From HGM12587 sp964580255 (lineage in GTDB: Bacteria; Bacillota; Clostridia; Lachnospirales; Lachnospiraceae): a stretch of DNA of 24,281 nucleotides. Position 1 is the stretch's first letter. Every line of letters begins with the position of its first letter. The stretch is taken from the NCBI GenBank assembly GCA_964580255.1, contig CAZOJX010000014.1, positions 1-24,281 of the forward strand. Reading direction: 5' to 3'. Shown here in pieces: positions 15,617 to 23,767 of this stretch. Below the pieces are notes generated by a model. The model saw only the letters and a program-made list of their open reading frames with translations. It was not told where the DNA came from and did not search any database. Made by a program: the position numbers and the translations under genes.

Positions 15617-17411
15617 CTGCTGTTTTGGTACCTCCTTCCTCCCAAGGAATTCTCACTTCCACTGTCGTTCCCATATTTGGTTCACTGAAAAAGCGAAGTC
15701 CGTATTCTCTGCCAAAATAAAGCTGAATCCGTTCGTGCACGTTCAATACGCCCACGCCGTTTCTTCTCGTATCTGTTTCCCGTTTCTCAAAAATCTTTGC
15801 CAGCTGTTCTTCCGTCATGCCAATGCCGTCATCAGTGATCTTCAGGATCAGTTCCTGTTCCTCACGATAGCCTTCAATCAGAATATTACCCCGACCTTCT
15901 TTATATTTGATTCCATGGTAAATCGCATTTTCCGTCAGCGGCTGCAGCACAAGCTTCGGAATCTTTCGTCCCAGCACCTCCGGACTTACCTGAATCTCAT
16001 ATTCCAGCTTATCTTTATAACGCATTTTCTGGATCGTCAGATAACTTCTGGTATATTCCACTTCTTCTTCCACACGAACCAGTTCATTTTGATTGCTGAT
16101 ACTCTGTCTGAGGAGCTTGGCAAGAGACGAGGTCATGGTCACAACCTCTTTATTTTTCCCCCATTCCGCCATCCAGATAATGGAATCTAATGTATTGTAA
16201 AGGAAATGAGGATTGATCTGCGCCTGCAGTGCCTTCAATTCACTCTTTCGCTTCTGACGCTGTTCTTCTACGTTCTGTTCCATCAGATGCTTGATTTCTC
16301 TGATCATAAGATTGAAGCTCATACTCAGACGGGCAATCTCATTTTGTCCGGAAATTTCCGAGACCGTATGATCAAAGTTTCCTTTTTCCACTTCCTTCAT
16401 GGAATCTCCCAAAACCTTGATCGGTCTCGTCAGTTCATAAGATAGATAATAAGCCAAGGCAAGAGCCGCTATCAAAATGAGTACCGCACTGACCAGATAA
16501 ATCCTAGTCGTCTCATCGCTGTTCTTCAAAAGATCATCAATATAGGAAACTCCTACGACCGTCCAACCCGTATCTTTTGATTTCGAGATGGAGTAAAGCT
16601 TTCCTTCCTCATCCACAAAACTGTTCTGGGTACATTCCTGCACCTCCCGGATCTTTTCCGTTTTAAGTCCGCTGTAAAGAAGCTGCTGCTGTGGGTGATA
16701 GATCAGATTTCCGTTTCGATCCAGAATGTAAATATACCCTTTGCTTCCAAAACTGATGCCGCTGCACAGTTCACTGATGGAGCTGTAGTTTAAGTCTACA
16801 AAAAAGATTCCTTCGCACTCCCGGCTGTTTTTGTTCTGCAGGGCTTTTCCCTGGGTAATTACCCATTCATATTTCTCCGCAACAAGATTCTGCACATGAG
16901 AGGAAGTGGTCACTGTAATCCCTTTTTTCTCATAAGCTTCCCGGATCCATTCCAGTTCCATCGGGTCAATGTTCTGATTCACCTCAAACAATCCGTTGTT
17001 AATGATAAAACGTCCGTTATTTCCCAGGATTCCGATATTTACGATATCTTCTCGGGTTTCCAAAATCGTATCAAACTGCGCTGTGATTCGTCCAAAGCAT
17101 TCTCCTCGTTCTTCTTCCGTCAGGCGTTCGTCAAACAAATATCCCTGCACATCTCCGTCTGATGCGATCAGCACAGAAATGTTCTGTAAAAAGTCCATGT
17201 AGGAATCAATGTCGCTGTTCACCTGTTCAATCAGCTGAATACTGTATTCCTCTGCATTTTCCATAACCGTTTTTTCCGTGTAATGAAGGGCCACCACCGC
17301 AAAAACTGCCAGCGCAATGACTACGATCAGGACATAGGAAGACAGGATCGCACTGTGGATACTGTCAAATCTGCTTATGAAATTGATCCGTCGATTGGTG
17401 TTCTTTTTCAT
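15594..17411 (-). CDS. YesM/LytS-type sensor histidine kinase
   Basis: A 605-residue membrane kinase. Order: first transmembrane helix about 22-44, an extracellular Cache-like sensor domain (45-300, with GYIYILDRNGNLIYHP), second transmembrane helix about 304-324, HAMP about 325-380, the His_kinase domain with phospho-accepting H402 in QAQINPHFLYNT, and an HATPase domain with N495 in ENAIYHG and the DDGIGM loop at 527-532. This is the usual layout for kinases that control sugar-utilisation genes. The start codon overlaps the stop of the regulator gene by one base (TGATG), and the 3' end overlaps the sensor-binding protein, so the three proteins are made together. Its likely stimulus is a sugar bound by that protein. 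Confidence 0.94.
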   Translation of the reverse strand: MKKNTNRRINFISRFDSIHSAILSSYVLIVVIALAVFAVVALHYTEKTVMENAEEYSIQLIEQVNSDIDSYMDFLQNISVLIASDGDVQGYLFDERLTEEERGECFGRITAQFDTILETREDIVNIGILGNNGRFIINNGLFEVNQNIDPMELEWIREAYEKKGITVTTSSHVQNLVAEKYEWVITQGKALQNKNSRECEGIFFVDLNYSSISELCSGISFGSKGYIYILDRNGNLIYHPQQQLLYSGLKTEKIREVQECTQNSFVDEEGKLYSISKSKDTGWTVVGVSYIDDLLKNSDETTRIYLVSAVLILIAALALAYYLSYELTRPIKVLGDSMKEVEKGNFDHTVSEISGQNEIARLSMSFNLMIREIKHLMEQNVEEQRQKRKSELKALQAQINPHFLYNTLDSIIWMAEWGKNKEVVTMTSSLAKLLRQSISNQNELVRVEEEVEYTRSYLTIQKMRYKDKLEYEIQVSPEVLGRKIPKLVLQPLTENAIYHGIKYKEGRGNILIEGYREEQELILKITDDGIGMTEEQLAKIFEKRETDTRRNGVGVLNVHERIQLYFGREYGLRFFSEPNMGTTVEVRIPWEEGGTKTADGEENEN

Positions 17412-19027
17412 CAGTTTCTAACTTCCTTCGCATATTCCGTCGGTGTTTTTCCTACCGTCTTTTTAAATGCCATGCTGAAATAGTGTGCGTCGCTGTAACC
17501 TACCGCCTCTGCGATCTCATAGGTCTTTAATTTTCCCTGTTCCAGCAGGATCTTCGCTTTTTCCATACGCTTCTTCGTCAGGGATTCTATAAAAGTTTCT
17601 CCGGTATAATTCTTAAAAATGGAACTGAAATAGCTGGTACTCATCGCCAGTGCCGTACACACAGAGTTTAACGTCACCGTACTGTCCCCATAATTTTTCT
17701 CAATATAATCCAGTGCCAGCATTGCCTGCCGTTTTCCATAGCTGTCCCGCTGATTAGACATGAGACTGCAGATCTGCTGAAAAGTTTTGCAGAGGTATTC
17801 CTTGACTTCTTCCAGATTTTCACATTCATAAATCTGGTTCATAAAGCTTCGCTCCAATGTAAAGATTTCCTCCTCCAGTTCCTCCGGCAGTTCCAAAAGA
17901 TTGATTACGGAAAGAACCAGATTCTGTGCATACACAAAGCTTCTGTTCCGATTTACATAGCTTAACTTGACCTGTTCTACAAAACGCTCCGTCTTTTGCC
18001 GGATCTCCTCGATTTTATTGGTTCGGATCGGCGTTGCAATAGAAGAGGCCCATTCAAAAATATCTACATGCTTTGCACTGTTGCGGATTTCCTCATATTC
18101 TTCCGCTTCTATGGTCTGGTTTCCGCCCAGCATAAATTTGTAATCCAAAGCACTTTTCGTCTTTGCAAAGGAATCCGGCAGTTCTTCCAGACGCTGCACC
18201 GTTTTTCCAACCGCAATGGTCACCTGGATCTGCAAAAATTCTTCCATAGCTTTTCGGATCTTCGGCAGTGTTTCCTGAATTTTCCCCTTCAGTTCTTCTT
18301 TTTCAGAACCCATAAATAGGATCACCGTTTTTTCATCATTTCCCCGAAATGCAATACCGCAGTTTTCTTCGGCAACAATTTCTGCCGCAATGTTATAGAT
18401 TGCAAACAGTGCCAACTCATCTTTTACATTTGCATACTGAGATGTAAAGGGTTCCAGACTGTCCCCCTCTACCAAGGCGGTATTATAACAGCCGGCATTC
18501 AGATTCAGCCGAAGTTCTTCCTGCTTTTCCGCAATCTTTCCGTAATCTACGGTACCGTTCAACAGATTGTGAAGGTACCGTCCCTGCACCATCGGCAGGT
18601 TGCTCACATAAGCACTGCGGATCTTTTTAATATTCCGCTGACTTGCCCTGCGCTCATCAAACATTTTTTTCACACGCAGCAGAGTTTCCGAAAACTCTGT
18701 CGGCGTGACCGGTTTTAAAATATATTCCAGAACCTGATACTTTACCGCATTTTTTGCATATTCAAATTCATCAAAACCACTGATGATCACCACTTTGGTA
18801 TCAGGATAATTTTCATATACATATTTTGTCAGTTCCATACCGTCCATAAACGGCATGTTAATATCTGTCAGTAAAAGATCCGGCTGCTCTTTATCGATCA
18901 CTTCCACCGCCTGTTTTCCGTTTTCGCAGGCGCCCATAAAAGCAAATCCCATTTCTTCCCACTGAATATTTTCACTGATTGCCTCACGAATGAGGGCTTC
19001 ATCGTCCACCAAAAGTACCTTATACAT
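17411..19027 (-). CDS. YesN-type response regulator (REC plus AraC DNA-binding domain)
   Basis: A 538-residue regulator. The receiver domain occupies residues 1-120 with acidic pocket DD at 8-9, phospho-acceptor D55 in LLTDINMP and conserved K in ILKPVTP. A long middle region (about 130-430) is typical of YesN proteins, and two AraC-type helix-turn-helix motifs lie at about 435-538 (LNSVCTALAMSTSYFSSIFK; YEIAEAVGYSDAHYFSMAFK). An AGGAGA ribosome site is close to the ATG. The gene starts 21 bp beyond the fucI terminator hairpin, and I see no obvious independent promoter in the gap, so expression probably depends on read-through from fucI or a promoter inside fucI. Likely targets are the importer promoter at 14212 and the fucI promoter. 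Confidence 0.95.
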   Translation of the reverse strand: MYKVLLVDDEALIREAISENIQWEEMGFAFMGACENGKQAVEVIDKEQPDLLLTDINMPFMDGMELTKYVYENYPDTKVVIISGFDEFEYAKNAVKYQVLEYILKPVTPTEFSETLLRVKKMFDERRASQRNIKKIRSAYVSNLPMVQGRYLHNLLNGTVDYGKIAEKQEELRLNLNAGCYNTALVEGDSLEPFTSQYANVKDELALFAIYNIAAEIVAEENCGIAFRGNDEKTVILFMGSEKEELKGKIQETLPKIRKAMEEFLQIQVTIAVGKTVQRLEELPDSFAKTKSALDYKFMLGGNQTIEAEEYEEIRNSAKHVDIFEWASSIATPIRTNKIEEIRQKTERFVEQVKLSYVNRNRSFVYAQNLVLSVINLLELPEELEEEIFTLERSFMNQIYECENLEEVKEYLCKTFQQICSLMSNQRDSYGKRQAMLALDYIEKNYGDSTVTLNSVCTALAMSTSYFSSIFKNYTGETFIESLTKKRMEKAKILLEQGKLKTYEIAEAVGYSDAHYFSMAFKKTVGKTPTEYAKEVRN

Positions 19028-19046
19028 ACTTCTCCTGCCTCATAGC

Positions 19047-19075
19047 AAAAAAGGGCGGATATGCTCCGCCCTTTT
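19047..19075 (-). terminator. Terminator between fucI and the regulator gene
   Basis: An 11-bp perfect stem, AAAAGGGCGGA with TCCGCCCTTTT, and a 5-base loop, with six T residues on the minus strand. It starts 28 bases beyond the fucI stop and lies immediately upstream of the response-regulator ribosome site. Confidence 0.9.
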
Positions 19076-19103
19076 CATTTCATTTATCAAATCTTTTATG
19101 ATC

Positions 19104-20903
19104 TTATTTGTAGAATGGGCCGTAAGCTGCACAAGCTCTGTAATCAGCACCTTCTTTGTCCATACCGAATGCATTCCATGCTGCCGGTCTGAAGATCTTT
19201 TCTTCCGGAACGTTGTGAAGTGCAACCGGAATTCTTAAGATAGAACACATTGTAATCAAGTCTGCACCGATGTGTCCATGAGAGATTGCACCGTGGTTTG
19301 CACCCCAGTTGTTCATTACATCGTAAGCTGACTTGAATGGAGAACCTTCTTTGTGGTCACATCTTGGAGCGAACCATGTACATGGCCATGTGTAGTCTGT
19401 TCTCTTCCAAAGTGTATCAGAAACATCTGTAGGAAGTCCTACTGTCCAGCCTTCTGCGATCTGGAGAACCGGTCCTAAACCTTTTACAAGGTTGAGACGG
19501 ATCATAGTTGCAGGCATAGTAGCTGTTGTTTCGAATCTTGAGGAGAATCCGCCGCCACGGAAGTATCCGTTATCAGCCGGGTTCCATGTAGTAGCTGCCA
19601 TGATCGCTTTCTGATCTTCTTCAGTTACTTCATACCAAGGTTTCATAACAGCATTGCCGTTTTCGTCTTTTGCTTCTGCGTTTGCATCAAGACAGCAAGC
19701 ACCGGAGTTGATCAGATGGATTACACCGTCAGCATCTTTTGCTTCGCCTTCGATATCATATCCTGTAACTCTCTTAATTGCATCACCGCTCCAGTATGTA
19801 CGAACATCTGCGAACATCTGTGCTTTGTTTGTTAAGAGTTTCATGAATAACATTCCAAGAGCGTTGAGAACGTCGTTTTCTGTAGCAAGAATGTATGGTT
19901 CTCTTGCTCCGTTCCAGTCGAAGGATGTATTTAATACTGCTTCTGCGAAGTCACCGTTTGGATAGAAGTCAGTCCACTGTCTCTGTCCCTGGAAACCAGC
20001 TGCGATTGCGTTGTGGCCAACCATTTCTTCTTCACAGCCTTCCGGAAGGTTCTTGTTTCCGTTCATTAAGTCTTTGATGATAACAGCCATCTTAACAACG
20101 AATTCAAACTGTTCTGCTTTCTTTTCTTCGCTCATCTTTAACTCATCCGGGTTCTTGTCGAAACCGATCTTGCAGGTTTCTTTTGCCCATTTGAGTGCTT
20201 TCTGGAATTCAGCTTCATCATAGATGCCTTCTGTCATACGACGAATGATTTCTACTTCGTCAACAGATTCAACTCTCATGCCCAGGTAGCTTTCTAAGAA
20301 GTCAGAATCGATGATAGATCCGCCGATACCCATGCAGATAGAACCGATCTGTAAGTAAGATTTTCCTCTCATGGAAGCTGCTGCAACTGCTGCACGTGCA
20401 AATCTTAATAATTTTTCTTCAACGTCTGCAGGAATTGTTCCGTCTTCGATATCCTGTACGTCATGTCCGTAGATACCAAATGCCGGAAGACCTTTCTGTG
20501 CATGTGTAGCAAGAACAGATGCTAAGTATACAGCACCCGGTCTTTCTGTTTTGTTGCATCCCCAAACAGCTTTGATCGTTGTTGGATCCATATCCATGGT
20601 TTCTGAACCATAGCACCAGCATGGTGTTACTGTTAATGTGATTGCAACGCCTTCTTTTTTGAATTTTGCTTCGCAAGCTGCTGCTTCTGCAACACGTCCG
20701 ATTGTTGTATCAGCGATTACAACTTTTACCGGTTCACCATTAGAATATTTTAAGTTTTCTTCGAATAATTTCTTTGCTGCCAGAGCCATTCCCATGGTCT
20801 GTTCTTCAAGACTTTCACGAACCTTTAAAGCTCCTCTACGTCCGTCGATTGTAGGTCTGATACCAATTACAGGATAATCGCCGATTAATCTGCTTTCTGC
20901 CAT
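19104..20903 (-). CDS. fucI: L-fucose isomerase
   Basis: A 599-residue cytoplasmic Mn-dependent ketol isomerase, L-fucose to L-fuculose (family members also take D-arabinose and related sugars). It follows E. coli FucI (591 residues) almost throughout: IGIRPTIDGRR and RESLEEQTM at the N-terminus, TVTPCWCYGSETMDMDP (91-107), FGIYGHDVQD, GFQGQRQWTD and GLGPVLQIAEGW. The metal ligands correspond to E342 (ATEND), D366 (FADVRTYW) and H537 (GANHG). GGAGG stands 10 bases before the ATG. Codon use is strongly biased, like the importer genes, suggesting high expression. It has a strong terminator after it and a divergent AraC-type regulator before it. No fuculokinase or fuculose-phosphate aldolase gene is in the window. 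Confidence 0.97.
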   Translation of the reverse strand: MAESRLIGDYPVIGIRPTIDGRRGALKVRESLEEQTMGMALAAKKLFEENLKYSNGEPVKVVIADTTIGRVAEAAACEAKFKKEGVAITLTVTPCWCYGSETMDMDPTTIKAVWGCNKTERPGAVYLASVLATHAQKGLPAFGIYGHDVQDIEDGTIPADVEEKLLRFARAAVAAASMRGKSYLQIGSICMGIGGSIIDSDFLESYLGMRVESVDEVEIIRRMTEGIYDEAEFQKALKWAKETCKIGFDKNPDELKMSEEKKAEQFEFVVKMAVIIKDLMNGNKNLPEGCEEEMVGHNAIAAGFQGQRQWTDFYPNGDFAEAVLNTSFDWNGAREPYILATENDVLNALGMLFMKLLTNKAQMFADVRTYWSGDAIKRVTGYDIEGEAKDADGVIHLINSGACCLDANAEAKDENGNAVMKPWYEVTEEDQKAIMAATTWNPADNGYFRGGGFSSRFETTATMPATMIRLNLVKGLGPVLQIAEGWTVGLPTDVSDTLWKRTDYTWPCTWFAPRCDHKEGSPFKSAYDVMNNWGANHGAISHGHIGADLITMCSILRIPVALHNVPEEKIFRPAAWNAFGMDKEGADYRACAAYGPFYK

Positions 20904-20925
20904 TTTACGTGTACCTCCATCATAT

Positions 20926-20941
20926 AAATATGCGCAAATTT
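20926..20941. promoter_or_regulatory. Near-palindrome in the fucI leader
   Basis: AAATATGCGCAAATTT is symmetrical around TGCGCA with one mismatched pair. It lies in the fucI leader between the -10 and the start codon, a possible operator for an unidentified regulator. Confidence 0.35.
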
Positions 20942-20979
20942 ACCAAGCGGAACCTCTCCCCGCCTGATTTTGTGTACTA

Positions 20980-20985
20980 ATTATA
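20980..20985 (-). promoter_or_regulatory. fucI -10 element
   Basis: Minus-strand TATAAT with a predicted start near 20973 and a leader of about 70 bases. No recognisable -35 stands 16-18 bases upstream, which suits an activator-dependent promoter controlled by the YesN-like or the divergent AraC-type protein. Confidence 0.55.
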
Positions 20986-21084
20986 CAATACCTTCTACAG
21001 AAATGCACGCAAAAAAATGCCTGGATATGGACATTTTTTGTGATATTTGATATTCTATGCCTAAGTTACAGTAAAAGAGCAGTC

Positions 21085-21098
21085 AAAAAAGCTTTTTT
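21085..21098. promoter_or_regulatory. A/T palindrome upstream of the AraC-type gene
   Basis: AAAAAAGCTTTTTT is a perfect 14-bp palindrome 27 bases before the start codon and just before the ribosome site region. It may fold at the 5' end of the mRNA or bind a regulator; no convincing promoter for the gene is visible. Confidence 0.3.
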
Positions 21099-21124
21099 CA
21101 TTTTTTGCAAGGAGATCAAATTCC

Positions 21125-22045
21125 ATGAAGGCTTTTCACGAAGTACGAAATTATCAGTCTGATCTGATGGTCTGGCACTCCAGTTATGAAAATATCAGCT
21201 TTGTCGCACATTGGCAAAAAGAAATCGAGCTGGTCTATGTCCGTTCCGGAGAAGCAAGCTTTCACGTGGCAGATCACAGTTTTACGGCACATGCCGGTGA
21301 TCTGGTCATCTGTGAGAGCGGTGCAATCCACTACAGCGACTCCTATAATAAGAAAAATCATATGGATTTCCTGATCTTTGACACCAATCTGATCAGCCCC
21401 AGATTCCAGAATCCCCATTTTAAAAATGCGCTGATCACCGCCGAAGAACTCCATGCCCTCGGTCTTTCCAGCTCTCTTTTCCGGCTCTTTACATTGGTTC
21501 CTGAGGAACTGGACAAAAAACAGCCATATTATCAAGATATTATCATTGCCGCTTTGCGGGAATTCTGGTTCCTGTTAAAAAGAAATCTGCCCCGTGCCGA
21601 AAAGGCAAAGGAGGACAGCCGCAGAAACCGTATGCTGGAAGACTTCCAGGAAGTCCTTGATTATATCGATACCCACTATGCTGAGGATCTGACCTTGGAA
21701 GGAACTGCACACCGAATGCATTTCTCTCCAAGTCATTTTTCAAAGACTTTTAAGAAAATGATGGGAATGAATTATGTAACCTATGTAAATATGGTACGCA
21801 TTGAGCAGGCAATTCAGATGCTGGAAACTCACCAGTACCGTATGATCGACATTGCACTGGAATGTGGTTTTTCCAACATTCGAAGCTTCAACCGGGTCTT
21901 CAAGGAGATCACCGGGTATACGCCTACAGAATTTTCCTCTCAGGTCGATCCTGACGTATACAAAACTACCTATTACAATAGGAAGTCCGGTGATACTGAA
22001 TATGTAGAAGGCGGCTCTACTACCATGCGCCCAAACTTCACCTGA
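21125..22045 (+). CDS. AraC-family transcriptional regulator with cupin sensor domain
   Basis: A 306-residue regulator: an N-terminal cupin/AraC-binding domain (about 25-90, with EIELVYVRSGEA and AGDLVICESGAIHY) and two C-terminal helix-turn-helix motifs (174-272; LEGTAHRMHFSPSHFSKTFK and IDIALECGFSNIRSFNRVFK). The ribosome site is AAGGAG, about 10 bases before the ATG. It is divergent from fucI across 221 bp, so fucI is the likely target and a monosaccharide the likely effector. A C-terminal tail of about 34 residues after the DNA-binding domain is unusual but not unique. Its stop codon lies only 3 bp from that of the convergent MATE gene. Confidence 0.93.
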   Translation: MKAFHEVRNYQSDLMVWHSSYENISFVAHWQKEIELVYVRSGEASFHVADHSFTAHAGDLVICESGAIHYSDSYNKKNHMDFLIFDTNLISPRFQNPHFKNALITAEELHALGLSSSLFRLFTLVPEELDKKQPYYQDIIIAALREFWFLLKRNLPRAEKAKEDSRRNRMLEDFQEVLDYIDTHYAEDLTLEGTAHRMHFSPSHFSKTFKKMMGMNYVTYVNMVRIEQAIQMLETHQYRMIDIALECGFSNIRSFNRVFKEITGYTPTEFSSQVDPDVYKTTYYNRKSGDTEYVEGGSTTMRPNFT

Positions 22046-22048
22046 TCC

Positions 22049-23386
22049 TTATGCTGTTTTGCCCCGCCAAACACCTTTGGCGTAAAACAGCAGTGAAAAG
22101 AAGGTTCCGAATCCCCAGCCGATCGGCCAGGACAGCCAGATACCTGTTGTTCCGAAAGGCACCGCCAAAAGGTAGCCCAGGATCACTCTCAGGATCAGAT
22201 CGCTGAAGGTGGCAACCATAAAATAGCGCATCGCTCCGGAGCCTCTGAGGATTCCGTCCGCGATCAGCTTCATCGGAATCACGAAATAGAACGGTGAAAC
22301 AATTTTCAAAAATTCCACACCTGTTTCCAAGGCAAGAGAAGACTGTTCCTTCATAAACAGGGTGATCAATGCATTTCCGGCAAAGAAGCCGGATGCCCAG
22401 AACGGCACCGCAATCACAAATCCCATCAGAAAGCCTGCACGCAGTCCCTGGCGGATACGATCCTCCCGTCCTGCCCCGATATTTTGTGCCGTAAAGCTGG
22501 AAACTGCATTTCCGGCAGTAGTAAAGCAGGTAATGGCAAAGGTATTGATCTTAATCGCTGCAGAATATCCTGCAATGACCGGTGAGCCAAATCCATTGAT
22601 CAGATTCTGTATGAAAATGTTTCCCACGGAAATAAAGCTCTGCTGCAAAATGCTCGGAATCGCAAATGACATGATTTTTTGAAGCATACCCCAAGAAAAA
22701 ATCTCTGTTTTTTCCTCACATTCTACTGCTTTCAAACGTCTCCACAGCGTGATCAATGCCAAAATACAGGCAATCCCCTGGCAAAAGAAGGTCGCCCACG
22801 CAACTCCGGCCACATCCCAATGAAAAAATGCCACAAAAAGATAGTCCAAAATAATGTTGCTTACGGAAGATCCGATCAGGAAATACAAGGGTGTTTTGGA
22901 ATCTCCGAGAGAGGTGAACACCCCTGTCACCACATTATAGAAAAAGAGGAAAACGAACCCTCCGATATATATTTTCAGATAAACGTCCGCATCCTGAAAA
23001 ATATTCTCCGGTGTACTGATCACATGCAGCATGGATCTGCTGAACAAAAGTCCTAAAACAGTCAGAACCCCAGACAAAACCAGAGATGCCAGCAACGTTG
23101 TATAAACCGCCGTTTTCATATCACGATATCGTTTTGCTCCAAAAAGCTGCGAGATCACGACCGCACAACCGGTATTGCACCCCAGCGCAATTGCCATAAA
23201 AATCATCGTGATTGGATAGGACGCACCTACTGCTGCCAATGCATCTTCTCCATGCATGGCAAAGTTCCCTACGATGACACTGTCGGCAATGTTATATAGT
23301 TGCTGAAATATGACACTGATAAACATCGGCATGGCAAATTGCCACAAAATTTTCCTCGGTTCTCCAACCGTCAAGTCCTTATTCAT
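22049..23386 (-). CDS. MATE-family multidrug/metabolite exporter
   Basis: A 445-residue polytopic membrane protein with about 12 helices. The family hallmark near the N-terminus is QLYNIADSVIVGNF; the second half repeats the pattern (QQSFISVGNIFIQNLING), as expected for the two-bundle NorM/DinF fold. Energy comes from a proton or sodium gradient. I prefer ATG 23386, which has GGAGGGAG 4-5 bases before it; the ATG at 23401 overlaps that ribosome site. It lies 18 bp behind the ArsC/Spx-like gene and is probably co-transcribed with it. The substrate cannot be deduced. No link with the sugar genes is evident beyond position. Confidence 0.93.
   Translation of the reverse strand: MNKDLTVGEPRKILWQFAMPMFISVIFQQLYNIADSVIVGNFAMHGEDALAAVGASYPITMIFMAIALGCNTGCAVVISQLFGAKRYRDMKTAVYTTLLASLVLSGVLTVLGLLFSRSMLHVISTPENIFQDADVYLKIYIGGFVFLFFYNVVTGVFTSLGDSKTPLYFLIGSSVSNIILDYLFVAFFHWDVAGVAWATFFCQGIACILALITLWRRLKAVECEEKTEIFSWGMLQKIMSFAIPSILQQSFISVGNIFIQNLINGFGSPVIAGYSAAIKINTFAITCFTTAGNAVSSFTAQNIGAGREDRIRQGLRAGFLMGFVIAVPFWASGFFAGNALITLFMKEQSSLALETGVEFLKIVSPFYFVIPMKLIADGILRGSGAMRYFMVATFSDLILRVILGYLLAVPFGTTGIWLSWPIGWGFGTFFSLLFYAKGVWRGKTA
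22053..22091. terminator. Hairpin at the convergent araC / MATE ends
   Basis: GCTGTTTT (22053-22060) pairs with AAAACAGC (22084-22091), and inside it CGCCAAA (22065-22071) pairs with TTTGGCG (22076-22082) around a 4-base loop. It lies in the last codons of the MATE gene and 8 bases beyond the AraC stop. There is no clear U-run on either strand, so its terminator role is uncertain. Confidence 0.45.
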
Positions 23387-23404
23387 AAACTCCCTCCTCA
23401 TTTG

Positions 23405-23767
23405 CTAAGAAAGTAAGCTTTCTTCCCACTCTGCTTCTTTGAAACCTGTAAGCACTTTATTTTTACAGATTACCAACGGACGCTTTACCAGCATTCCATT
23501 GGTCGCAAGAAGTTCCAGCTGTTCTTCTTCCGTCATCGTCGGCAGCTTCTCTTTTAATTTCATTTCCTTATAGATCAATCCGCTGGTGTTGAAAAACTTT
23601 TTCAGCGGCAGACCGCTCTGCTGATACCAGCTTTTTAATTCTTCATAGGTCGGATTGTTTTCCGCAATATGACGCTCTGTAAATTCCACCTGATGTTCCA
23701 TCAGCCATTTTTTCGCTTTTTGGCAGGTAGAGCATTTCGGATAGCATAAAAATAATAATTTTTCCAT
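23405..23767 (-). CDS. ArsC/Spx-family thioredoxin-fold protein
   Basis: A 120-residue protein with the ArsC/Spx/YffB fold. The N-terminal strand is followed by YPKCSTC, a CxxC pair at residues 12 and 15, and the C-terminal half has the conserved LVKRPLV segment. I start it at ATG 23767, with GGAG about 7 bases upstream; the longer reading from 23803 runs back through a GC-rich hairpin with no ribosome site. Members act as arsenate reductases or as RNA-polymerase-binding stress regulators (Spx, MgsR). The CxxC motif is found in the regulators and in several uncharacterised reductases, so the function stays open. It is followed at 18 bp by the MATE exporter. Confidence 0.85.
   Translation of the reverse strand: MEKLLFLCYPKCSTCQKAKKWLMEHQVEFTERHIAENNPTYEELKSWYQQSGLPLKKFFNTSGLIYKEMKLKEKLPTMTEEEQLELLATNGMLVKRPLVICKNKVLTGFKEAEWEESLLS

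Noticed and set aside
15555..16190. 211-codon plus-strand frame opposite the histidine kinase
   Set aside because: Antisense shadow of the conserved kinase domain; no start signals.
23440..23465. Sequence TGTAAGCACTTTA resembling the operator/cre motif
   Set aside because: It lies inside the ArsC/Spx coding region near its 3' end, its right arm is incomplete, and no promoter is nearby.
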